Shown here: positions 42,790 through 53,762 of the stretch, piece by piece
How the letters are laid out: the number at the start of each line of letters is the position of its first letter
Position numbering within the stretch: the first letter of the stretch is position 1
Assembly: GCA_009733775.1 (NCBI GenBank)
Contig: WOGZ01000015.1
Location: 124,001-188,000, forward strand
DNA length: 64,000 nucleotides
DNA from: Alectoria sarmentosa
Lineage: Eukaryota > Ascomycota > Lecanoromycetes > Lecanorales > Parmeliaceae
Direction: 5' to 3'
The notes under the pieces: generated by a model
Databases searched by the model: none
Told to the model about the DNA's origin: nothing
The model's input: only the letters and a program-made list of their open reading frames with translations
Translations under genes and position numbers: made by a program

Positions 42790-45611
42790 CAAAGTCGTTT
42801 ATTCCCTTTCGGCCGTTTGTGGGGAATCTCATGCTTAGGTCCTTTGTATCTATTGTAATCTTGGACGGTGTTTTTCGAATTGTTTGGACAAAGCTTTGTT
42901 TTTTTATCACCTTATCGACAACGTATTTTTAAACGACAAAAACAATATGTTCGAGGTTTCCGTCCTCAAGGGCTTCTTCGTTGTTTCATGATAATTCCTT
43001 AAGTGTGTAAGACACCTTTAACAACTTCTCGTAGAATAATAAAAAACGAATTTCAAAGCCTCGATCCGCATATTTTAAGATCCGAGATTCTTGTGTTGAA
43101 CGTCGATTCGAGAGATGAAAGTTTCAGATCAGATTCATGATAAACACGAAATATTCAATTTTAATAGCTCGAACACAACGGGGTAATATTAAAACCTTAA
43201 CGTCGTCGAATGCGAGTGTGTAAATGTCAAAATCGAAGTTCAAAAGGATCGTCGTCGGATTTGAAAACATCTTGAAAACAATTTGTAGATGACGGTTAAA
43301 ATAGTTGATAATGAACGTGATTGTTTTGTGGTTTTTCGTTATTATTATTTGCGAATTGTCATCGAATAAATTTCTCCTTCACACCTCTTCAATCGCAAAT
43401 GTTTTACTTTTCATTTCCGCAAATGACAATCCATAAATATAAAAATCCAGATTCGGGTCTTGGATTCGCCTTATTTCATCATGAATTAAATCAATATAAA
43501 ATAAGGTTATCAACATCATATCGCCGGCAACTATGACATTTTGTCAACTTAATCCGTTGAGGATGTTTTTGGTTATTCAAACAAAAGTTGCGGCGAAAAA
43601 CGCATCGTTGATATGAAGTGAAAATGCAAATGATCTCAACTCGTTCAACACTTTGATTGCCGCTTCGATTAACTGCTTACGTTAACACACTATAATGTCG
43701 AAATGAAAAAGAATTCCTTTCGGCGCAGTCCATAAGCAAAGAATCTCCAAAAGCTCGGGGAGGTTGATCAGGAATCTTTTATCTCTGTTATCAAACCCAC
43801 GTACTCGAATGTGGATCTCGTCGTTGAGAATCGCGACATCGATGTTTAACTTCGCAACGACATCACGGTTTACCGAATCGCCTTTTGCCTTTATATCACG
43901 CATTAACCGACGCAGTTTCATATATGAGAATTTTCGATACATCAGATGAGCTCGGAAGGCGGTTGAGATATGACGAGGATCGTGAAATATCTCAAAAACG
44001 CTGATGACATTATTATCATCGTTATTGAGGTTTAAATAAAAGGATTCATTATGATTTGAAGATCGATTCTCGCTCTGATGAAGGAAAAATAACATTAATG
44101 ATGAAATTGATCAAAATTGAAGCTCTTTAAATCCCTTGAAACCATTCGGTTCGTCGGAATAAATGTTACGATTGATACGTCAGGCATTTATCAAGCATTT
44201 GAGGAGATTGTTAAAGTCTAATGCGAGTGCCATGATGTTTCTCGGGGCGACGTGTATTGAAGTTGCTCATATAACTTTCGTCGATATCAACGAGAGTCAA
44301 TACGCAATTATAAAAATGATGGGTGGAAAATTGTCAAAAATATCGACGAGATTTTTCGTATTGAATTTGCGATGTGGCAATTTCGTTCTGAAAAACAGGA
44401 TTCTCTGATCATGATGACTTGGTCTCGTCAATCAAATCATCTTCAACGATCTGGGACATGATCAAACGCGCTTTCCGCCATCAAACTCGATGCCTGCTTC
44501 GCCTCGGCGTCATTATATACCAATCATCTCGCAACAAGCCAAAGGCAATTCTCCATAATCAAGACCTCGGGGCTCTCAAGCGGTGAAGGACTATGCAAGC
44601 TCAACACGGGGACGGGCGGTTGCCTGCATTCGTTAGGTTGACACCGTTTTCTCCGTCAATACGTGTGATAGACCAAGTCGTTAACAATTCTCAGCATGAA
44701 AGCTATCGAAGCCTTCGCTGATTGAATCATTGTTCATATCTCTCTCCGCTGACTGAATGGAGAGCTTGGCTTTGAAGCGCGAATAAAGCCCGTAATGGCT
44801 GTAACTAATGCAAAGGGCCGAAAACTTCTGGCAAGCGAATGAATGCAGGCTGTGGCCTGTCGCTGGCAATGAGGCGGGTTACCAGGGTCACACGAATATC
44901 AAAGCTGAGGCACACATGGATCACGGAGAAGCACAATATACTTGCAAATTGTATTCTCTATATTCTCAGTGTATCTATTCGTTGCTAGTGCAAAGACCAA
45001 TCACGGGAAACTCACAATCTTGATCCAGCACATCTCGTCTCTCTGATTGACATCTCTGTGCTGCTACATTCCGCTGAGTACAATCAATAATGAAGATCCC
45101 AATCCAACACGTCTTGTCAAAAAAAGGTCGGATCCTCCATTTGACGGAGTTTGCTCATCGTGGAATTGTCCCTCTTATCACCGTCGCTATAATTGAATCA
45201 ATATGTTTTTCATAAATCTTCGATCCGCATTATTTCTGCGAAACGCGTATTCATCGAAACATCTTTATATGTCTACATCAAATGAATTCAGAAAGCGATA
45301 ATTTCATGTCAATTTCGAATTCATTCACAAAATTTGCAAATGAATTCGAGTTTTTTTTTTTTTCGAACGGGTGCAACTTATGCAATTAGGAAATACGATT
45401 GTATTCGAATGAATGAAAAGATGTAGAGAAATTGCGTTTCATATATAACATAATGTTAACGTCTCAATCACGACATAAAGGGAATGATTTTTAAACCCTT
45501 TATTTGACGCAATATCGCGAATTGAATTTAATAAATTTTAGGCGTAAAGAGCGCAATATATTATAAAGATTAATTTGAATCGTTATATCAATTTGAATGA
45601 TTATTATTTAT
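42790..45611. other. AT-rich decayed block, left part
   Basis: Strongly AT-rich with many TCGA and ATCGA words. Two frames keep protein-like composition: 43682-44095 (-), with MKLRRLMRDIKAKGDSVNRD and DKRFLINLPELLEILCL, and 44163-44408 (+), with MLRLIRQAFIKHLRRLL. 44,440-45,060 is less AT-rich and may be an unmutated island. A poly-T run lies near 45,350. I cannot name any gene. Confidence 0.45.
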
Positions 45612-46040
45612 TTATATCAAGCACGATAAATTATGTTTAAAATTAAAATAATGCTTTGACACATTTGTAGCGTTTTGTTGATAAAGCCGACAAACTTCGC
45701 GATAATAATCTTGATAATTCAAATTGACGTCGACGGTTTCGTACATAACGTGAATGAGGTAATAATCGTGATGGCATATGTGAAAGGAATTCATGAAAAC
45801 GTAATCGTCACATTTAATGAAATTATCGAGCTGAATCTCATTTTATAACCATGAATTGAACCATGCTCGAGCTTTTATTATCATTATTTCATAATCGTAT
45901 ATTGAAAAAAACGCATGAGGGGTGTCAAAAGCGGTATGATTTTTTTCATCTTGAATGACCTTGATCATAATATCCAAGGATTTCAAAGTTTTGTACGCTT
46001 TAGGGACCAAGACGTAAATGTTTTTGTGCCTTGATGTCAC
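45612..46040 (-). pseudogene. RIP-damaged orphan gene with one TAA
   Basis: A single minus-strand frame of about 143 codons contains one TAA at about 45,843 (FNSWL-stop-NEIQLDNF), which CAA would become by one C-to-T change. The sequence on both sides is protein-like: HKNIYVLVPKAYKTLKSLD, AFDTPHAFFSIYDYEIMII, HICHHDYYLIHVMYETVDVN and YYREVCRLYQQNA. The ends are not defined and no family is recognised. Confidence 0.5.
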
Positions 46041-46184
46041 GTCTCATTGCGTTAGGAGACTCTTATAAAAATCCTCAAACTTCGTCTTGTCTTTCATTTT
46101 AAATCAATTTATTTTACGTATTTGATCAGGGAACCTTTTCGATTTTTTGATCGAATAAAATGATATCAAATTGCTGTTAGAGGT

Positions 46185-47430
46185 TTATAACGCTCGACTT
46201 ATCATGTTATAAAATAACTTTCGTTTGCACCCAGACGCGACGATGGCTGTAATCGAGATAAATTGCGATAATGTCTTTGAAACCATCTTATTGTCAAACA
46301 TCACGTCTGAATCCTGAACAATCAAATCCTTAAGGTTATTAGGTTTAATTTGAACTGCTATCAAGGAGGCGGATGAAACATTCGGTTTGCTGGAGTAACC
46401 GGTTGAATGATTGACGCCATGAGGCATAGGACTTTGTGTTGTACCGAAGTCAGAAGTTGTAGAAGTCTGGGTTGCGCTCCAATAGGCAGGCAGGGGATTG
46501 GTCGTCCGGGGGAATGTCTGCGACATGGGACTCATGATTGAGTGATGGCCCTGGGGTACAGGAGTCGCTGTATGGCTGCCTTCGTATGGGAAAGAGCTCA
46601 TGGCTGAGTGCTGGCCCTGGGGTACAGGAGTCGCTGTATGGCTGCCTTCGTATGGGAAAGAGCTCATGGCTGAGTGCTGGCCCTGGGGTACAGGAGTCGC
46701 TGTATGGCTGCCTTCGTATGGGAAAGGGCTCATGGTTGAGTGCTGGCCCTGGGGTACAGGAGTCGCTGTATGGCTGTCTTCGTATGGGAAAGGGCTCATG
46801 GTTGAGTGCTGGCCCTGGGGTACAGGAATCGCTGTACGGTTGACTTCGGATGGGAAAGGGCTCGTCGTCTGACCGAACTCTTGCAGGTTAAGACTTGGGA
46901 TTTGATTGTAAGCTCGTGATATGGGATTTCCCATTCGACTCATATCAGCGAGATAATTTAGGATCTGCGTGAAATTTTGTGATAAAGAACCCATCACCTG
47001 ACCGAGATCTCGTGATATAGGATTGAATGGTCCGCTAAAATCAGCGAATTGATATAGGGTTTGACGGACGATATCGAATTCGAGAGAAGAAGGGTTTAAG
47101 GTCTGATCAATTTCAAATAATGGTGAGTGCATTCGGAGAGCGGACGTGATCGATTCCTTTATCGAATGGTTGCGAGGTGTTATTGATCCATTAATGAACC
47201 ATACGTTTGTCACATTCAGCTCGTTATCGACGACAAATATGATGATCGCGTTAATGTTTATATTGATCGCGAAAAACATTTAAACAGATTTAAAAGCTAT
47301 AAAGGCTTACGACAGCGCGATCAAATCGTTGTTTTTCGATAATATCGAAAAAGCCGATGCACAATGCGTGTGCCTTATCTCGAACATAAACATCGTTATT
47401 AAAACAACATCGTCATCGAAATTGTTTCAT
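46185..47430 (-). pseudogene. Orphan gene relic, 66-bp minisatellite in its main exon
   Basis: The main open frame (47279-46185) has LGQVMGSLSQNFTQILNYL and then five to six copies of a 22-residue unit (VPQGQHSTMSPFPYEDSHTA). Before it, an exon-like frame from ATG 47430 reads RCCFNNDVYVRDKAHALC then IGFFDIIEKQRFDRAV, ending at GTAAGC (donor 47310, phase 0); it holds a TGA that CGA could have become by C-to-T. A small Cys-containing first exon, a phase-0 donor and a disordered repeat-bearing second exon resemble the knuckle genes at 39.3 and 50.9 kb. The acceptor is not clear, so the joined structure is inferred. Confidence 0.45.
46535..46870. repeat. 66-bp in-frame minisatellite, about five units
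   Basis: Units begin with GAGTGCTGGCCCTGGGGTAC near 46537, 46604, 46670, 46736 and 46802 and differ at a few bases. The unit length is a multiple of three, so the frame of the surrounding gene is kept. The array is visibly richer in G and C than its flanks. Confidence 0.92.
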
Positions 47431-50100
47431 GATAAATTATGAACATCGTAATTAGAATCTTCAACTTCGGAAACCACTATAAAGTGATCGTTATCAACTT
47501 TATGTTTTTTATTAATATGTCATTTGAGATTAAAGAATATGTTATATTTTTTATTGCATTTTGTGTTAATACGAGGATCATAATAATCGTAGATATTTGA
47601 CGTTAAATCGAGCGACGTTAAAGATAACTTAAACTACACGAAATTCATTATGACACATTCGACAATCGAGCTCAATGAAAGGATATTAATTTAATTAACA
47701 AATTTCAAATATAAATAATAAAAGGTTAAGGTTAATGAAAAACGAAAGCTTAAAAAGAACAGACCGCGATAAACAACATTAAAGAAACATTTATACTCAA
47801 AGGAACCCGATCGACATCGTGATTTAAATTAAACAACGGACATCATAACCATCATCTTTATGCATTATAAATAACATCAAATTGCGATGAACCCTTTATC
47901 GTTATATCGATATATCATTTGATGTTGTCTTAAAATGATAAATCTTTGATTTTGAAATGTCTCGGAAAATCACATTTAAATTTGATCAAGAGCCTTTTTT
48001 TGTCATCTTTTATACTCTATATCATAAATACAATTCAAAAAGATTTCAAATTCTGGCTCGCACGTTTTAAAAGGCCCTTTCATTTTAAAAAATTCATTTA
48101 TTTTAAAAGACTCATTCGCTTAAAAAAGGTTTATATCAAATTCTGATAACCTCTCAATCATCATAAATACAAAGATTGATTAAAAACGCGAAATTTTGAC
48201 AATATTTTTTTCAACATCAAGTTTTGGATCATTTTCCATCAATTATGTCATTAACACACATCGTCACGCAGGGTTTAAGTCTTTTAAATGTCCTCACTTT
48301 CTTATCCGATCTTGCTTTTGCCCTGCAAGATCGCTCGTTAAATGACCTTTTCCATATGACCTTTCCGACAGGGACCTTCATTCTAATGATCTTGCCTATT
48401 AATGTTATTTAACGCCCTGCTCAACAGCAAATAACGATCAATTTGGATCAATCTGGAACCGAAAAAAGTAAAAATCGGAAGTTTTAACGTCATATGAAGG
48501 TTCAGAACCCTAATTCGAGTAAAACATTTATCAAAAGAGATGATATCGTATATCAAAACTCATCTCATCATAACAAACACAAATAAGATGAGAGAAAGAC
48601 TTATGACATGATTTGCGACGTTCTCACGAAGTATATCGACCTTAATCATGATCATAGATGAGGTCAGGAGAACATGTCAAATTATTGAATAAATGTTAAT
48701 TAACGCGAAAGGCAAAATCGACCTTTTCGTCACGCAATCGATTTCAAATACAAATCAAAATGTCCTCAAATCAAACAAATCTGATATCAAATCATTCAAA
48801 AAGTTCATTACGAATATCTTTTTCAAGCGCAAAACGAAGTGCGTCGCGACCAAAGTGAATAAAAAACGATATGCGAATAAAGCCCGCATTGACTTTTAGA
48901 TTTGTGAAATTCAGATGCATCGTCGATAAGATCCAAAATATGAATCATTTGATAAAGGTTATAACGATTCGAATGTTTGATATTATTCACTATCCTCAGA
49001 TTTGCATTTTTATTCTCTTTCAATAAAATTAATCTAATTTGAAACAATATAATCAAAATTGACGACGATTAGAGACAGAGAATCAACCCTCATCGGAGGG
49101 GGGGGGGGCGGGCGTTATCTATTGCATTCGTAATCAATAAAATCATATAACATCATCGACTTTGAATATCATCCAAATTGCGAACGTGATTCATCTCTAT
49201 TCATGCCGTTTGCCGCGTTGCATCTTTAGGATTTTCACCAACGTCTTCCAATCCGCAATGTCGCTCCAAAGGTGTTATAAAACCTCCATCATTTCATCTC
49301 GGTTTTTTCTATATAGGTTTTTCTGCAATATTTCAGAAAGGTCAAATTCTGAGTGTTATATATTTAGTGTACGATCTATCAACTTCCTTTCAACATATGA
49401 ACCAAAACACCTTAATGAATTCTTTATGTAACCGAGCCGTTTTATATTGCACAGAGAAGCCCGAACGAACATTTTCAAAATCTCTATTGACGATCACTCA
49501 CACTTCTTTAAATAAGAGCTGATATGATTATATTATTTAAACTAAAGCATATCGAGTAGGTTCTCGACCCCCATATTGAAATGTTGTTAATGTTCGCACA
49601 CGATAACGTACTGCAAATGATTATCAACAATTCATATAAATGAGGATCCGAATCGCGTGATAACACAGCGAGAAAATCAAGGAAAGAGGCAAAGAAAATC
49701 GTATCTGTTATTGAATTTGGATAACAAAAACACGAATTTGATCGCGGCCTTTACCGCCGTCAAGCTCCCCCATAAAACGATGATCTATCGATAATTGAGA
49801 TAAAGCGGGTAATGGGACCTTATGTGAAGAAACGTTGATTGAGAAATGGTCGGTCCGTGGATTTGGTTGGGGGGCGGGTATCGATGGGCTTTAAGAAACA
49901 CGATTTAACGCCTGATCTTGGAAAAGTGGAGGTCGTCTCTCTCATTACGTGGATTTCGTTTGGATATTTATGTGAAAAGCATAAACGAAGAGTGGAGATG
50001 TAGCATTGATGAAGTTAATTGACGGAATTTGGGATCGATCGAATAATGAAGGTCAAGCACGATCTGAGGATACAAAAGTGTCGGACGGATCGGTTGTTTT
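47431..50100. other. AT-rich decayed block, right part
   Basis: No supported gene. Short frames near 48,693-48,899 (+) and 49,162-49,431 (+) are AT-rich translations with no motif. A G-run occurs near 49,098-49,108. The block ends at about 50,100, where base composition returns to normal at the 3' end of the next gene. Confidence 0.45.
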
Positions 50101-50914
50101 TCATCTATCAAAAGTGAAGTCTGTCTGTTGATTCCGGTCATAGGATGTAGATGAATTACGCCTTGCAGGTGAGTGAGCGGAAGACGGTTCGGAACCTGGC
50201 TTGTATGGGCCGAAGGGTTTTCTGATGTGCGATCCTGACCGATACAAGGGTTCGGAACTTTGTTTGTATGAAGAAGGCGGTTCGGAATGGCGCGATTGAA
50301 TTGACTGGAAGTTCGAAGGACTATCGTAGCTTCGCTGATCCTGAACAGTGCGCTGGATATCTGATGCTTCTTGCCTCTCAATGCGGCCCTGTCTACGATC
50401 CCGTACAGATTGACGACTACTGAAGCTAGCGTGATCATGCCCAGCCCTGGAAATGGATGAAGTCTGTTGTGGCTCAACGTACTGAGCTTGCTGACGCTGT
50501 TTCGACTCTTTCGTAGAGCTGCTGTGTGTTTGAGGGTGATGAGCAATTTGAGGAGGATCGTCGGCATATTGCTTGCTGTTGCCAATGTAGATAAAGGGAG
50601 TTGGGTGAGTTTGAGGCGCCGCGGATTCGTCGCTGAAGACGACGCTATCCTCTTCGTCTTTACCGTTGAAAACGATATCATCCTCTTCGCTTTCACCATC
50701 AATAGAGCTCTCCTGATCCTCTGTCAGTCACGCTCTGATTGTGTTCTTTTGTGCTTACCTCATCGTTGTCGACCTCTTGATCGAGATGACGTTTACAACA
50801 GCGTATTCCCTGCTCATACTTGTCGGGGTTGACCTTCCGAGGGCATCGCTTCTTATGATGCGATCTTTTGGTCATGCCACGACATCTGTGCCTCTTTCGC
50901 CTCATATTTGCCAT
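50101..50914 (-). CDS. Knuckle gene 2 (Cys/His knuckle plus Gln/Ser-rich tail), orphan
   Basis: Exon 1 (50914-50759) encodes MANMRRKRHRCRGMTKRSHH, KKRCPRKVNPDKYEQGIRCC and KRHLDQEVDNDE. The pattern C-R-G-M-T ... C ... C-C-x-x-H parallels the knuckle of copy 2. A phase-0 intron (GTAAGC...GATCAG, with CTGAC inside) joins exon 2 (50712-50101), which has no internal ATG near its start and so is easily missed: ESSIDGESEEDDIVFNGK, THPTPFIYIGNSKQYADD, RDRRQGRIERQEASDIQ, YKQSSEPLYRSGSHIRK and a final TSYDRNQQTDFTFDR. The product is 255 residues, intact, although it sits beside an RIP-degraded block. It is divergently arranged with the orphan gene at 51.4 kb. The function is unknown. Confidence 0.7.
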
Positions 50915-51421
50915 CGTATGTGAGGTTGAAAAAAGGGTGTCAAATGTTCTTTGGTGGGGCTTGAGGAGTCGCCGCAAAAGTGGCGAGATTGAACGTGTAG
51001 GTGGAAATGTTCAATTCAAAGAAATGCAAGAAGCAAACACGCACGGCGACAATCGTCCCTAAAGCAAACCCATTCGTCTCAATTCGCTGAATGGGTCTCG
51101 ACGGGCAGGATTGCTCCGGCGGAAAGGTAAGCACCCGATTGGGGGTTGCAATTAAACACATGTGGAGCCTTTCAAATCGTGCATACATGAATGATTCAAA
51201 ACAATAATACGCGCGACTGCGATGGTGTGTGATCCTGGCTTTCTCGTTAATAATGACATCTTCTATGCAATTCCAGACTTACCTACAAAGGCAAGGCAAA
51301 CTGGAAAATGGACTCACAATCAGACCAGAGCCAGCATAAAAGGCGTGTTCCCAGGACATTATTTCTCTATTCAGATCCAACCACACCACTCTCCTGACAC
51401 TTCTTCGCTCCAGTCTTCGAC

Positions 51422-52325
51422 ATGCCATCAAAAGCTATCAGTTCGGAGATGGCCCTTCAATTGAGGGGAAGCTTTGACGATTCTCATTCGGGCACCAAAA
51501 AAAAGAAATCATCGAGCCCTGAATTGAGGGTCGGCTTTGTTAACGCAGCACCGAGCAAAAAGACGAAATGCTCCAGAAAGAAAATTAAACAAGGTGATCA
51601 TTGTACATTGACCGAGAAGCTCCCAACTAATGTGCATTGTCGCAATTCCCGATTCTCAGGAGTCTGACTATAACGGCCGATCATCAGACACTGACAAAGG
51701 AAAAGCCATCGACGTCTTTCAGCCCAACACGAAGCTTGATGACATGTCAGAGCAAGGGATCGCGGGAGACGAGGGGTTAGGCGGTGACAGACGTTTCATA
51801 AACACTCGCGATGATGACGTCCATGACGGAGACGCCAGTTACGCGGGACAGATCAGCAACCCTGCTGGTCTCTCATACTCTGTAGCTGGCCGACTGCTCC
51901 CCGGCAACTCTGTGACTTTGGAGTTTGCGAAGGATCAATACCTCCATGTTACCGTCGACAAAGAAAGCGACAGTGATCAAGGTTCGGGACAAGCTGATAA
52001 ATTGGACTTCTGTCCTATCTTAGCTGAATTAAAAGCTAATATGAATGTAATCCAACTCGCGCTCTTCATCGCAGACAAAGCTCGTTTACGAAAGCTCTCC
52101 AACACTTTATTGACACAAGGTTACCGGCAGGCAAGGCAACAGGGGCAAGGAAAAGACACGGTCGACAAAGGCTCTCAAGATCGTGCGCAAGACGTGCCTG
52201 ACGTCTCTAATGAACGAAACCTTAATCAAGAGCGTCAGGCAACGCAAGTTGATATTAAGGTTGGAGAAAACGCAGGAGCTCTTCCCAAGAACGATCAAAT
52301 GGATCTTGAAAACGAAACTGACTAA
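51422..52325 (+). CDS. Orphan gene, probably two exons
   Basis: Exon 1 starts MPSKAISSEMALQLRGSFDD and contains a basic run (GTKKKKSSSPELRVGF, KKTKCSRKKIKQ). The second frame, acceptor TCTCAG before 51660, reads ESDYNGRSSDTDKGKAIDVF, AGLSYSVAGRLLPGNSVTLE, KLDFCPILAELKANMNVIQL, ALFIADKARLRKLSNTLL and an acidic C-terminus. The phases require a donor at 51530 (GTCGGC), 51539 (GTTAAC) or 51632 (GTGCAT, which would make an impossibly short 28-bp intron), none canonical; a 1-bp frame change is an alternative. No family recognised. It runs divergent to the knuckle gene at 50.9 kb with about 500 bp between. Confidence 0.5.
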
Positions 52326-53762
52326 GTGAAAGACTTGTGACGGGTCATTGGCGTCAAAAAAGCAGCTGGGGATTGAGGTTTCTGTCTTTTTCATAAAGAC
52401 TTTGACAATGAATATAATGCTTTTTTCTCTCATCGTCAACCTAGTGACCTTGTCCAAATACCTTCTAATGGGATTTGTTGTTCTCACTGTGCGATGGTAC
52501 CCAACCGCTCCTTGACGCATAAGTGAGACGCGTGGTTGTTAATCCAGACTTGATATGCCTGAGGCTTTCCTTCCTCAATCCATGTATTCAGATTAAGTTT
52601 TTTTTTTGCAGACGGCTAATCATGATCGTTGGAGGAGACCCTACAATCAATATCCTTATTAGTCTAATACATATACAAATAAGATTAATCTTCGCACTGG
52701 ACTGACCGCTATATGTGGGAAAATGGAAAAAGCGTGAATAGCGTACAATAAATTGTTCCTGAGCCTTTTGGTAGGTAGGCGCCATGCTCGTGCGGATGAG
52801 ATGGTAAACACGAGGAACAACGGCTTAACGGCGTCACACCCAAGCATGATGACGGCAAGATGATAAATTAGATAAAGTGATAGGAGCAGAGGCAAGGAGG
52901 CGAGGGAGATGACTCCATTTCGCTCTCCGAATCTCCGCCAAGACCAATAACATAAATTAGCGCTCCGCTCCTCTTATATCATCTTTGCTTGCTTTGGAGC
53001 TGAATAACATCATTGCGCTCTCGATCTTGCAATAGAATGAGTTTACGCTTGTCTTGTCAAATCTTACCATAGGGTGTGTCTGGATTGCCTTTTTGTAGAT
53101 CTGCATCTGCACTGTGTTATTCGATGGTTCCACCTCTCCGAACTGAGATTCATTTCCGGACTTCTTCTTTTGCAATGCTGTTCTTTTTCTGCTCTGGAAC
53201 AAATGTCCTGAATATCGCAAATATGAGGATGAAGCTCCATGTATCGTTGCTGGTTGAGACCGCTCCTGACGGTCTCAGATGTTCTTGTGCCTGCTCCTGG
53301 AGCCCTCTCAGACACTATTGTGCTTGCTCCTGGAGCCCAGAGCTTTGTATATACATAAGTGCCTCTTCCTCTCTGAAGCCCCTCTTACATCCATCAAGAC
53401 CTCGATTGTGCAATTTTCCAGGTCCATCATTACAACACACTCACACTGCTTTCTCATCTCAAACTGCTTTCCCATCTCAACTGCTTCCTCACCTCAAATT
53501 GCTTTCTCATCTCATTTGCTTTCTCATCTCAACTGCTTTCCCATCGCAACTGCTTCCCCACCTCAACAGCTCCTACCCATCTCCCACTGCTTCCCCATTC
53601 CAACTTGCTTTCGAACCGTCGTCAGAGGTGCTCCGCCGCTGCTTCTACACAACCTCGCCCTATACAACCTCATCCAGCTCGCCGAGTCCGAATAGCTTTT
53701 GACGCCTCACATAAAGATACACATATCTTACTCAACAGCTCATTCGCACTCATCAACCTCAA
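52326..53762. other. Spacer and leader of the large orphan gene
   Basis: 52,326-53,440 has no recognisable gene. From about 53,440 to 53,620 there is a pyrimidine-rich array of TGCTTTCTCATCTCAAC-like units directly upstream of the large gene's start, so it is probably its 5' leader or promoter. Confidence 0.45.
53444..53620 (+). repeat. Pyrimidine-rich 15-18 bp repeats before the large orphan gene
   Basis: About ten loose copies of CTGCTTTCCCATCTCAA on the coding strand of the gene that starts at 53763. Confidence 0.8.

Noticed and set aside
49090..49115. G-run and nearby poly-T tracts (45,350; 52,597)
   Set aside because: Simple homopolymers with no further context; of no annotation value and prone to sequencing error.
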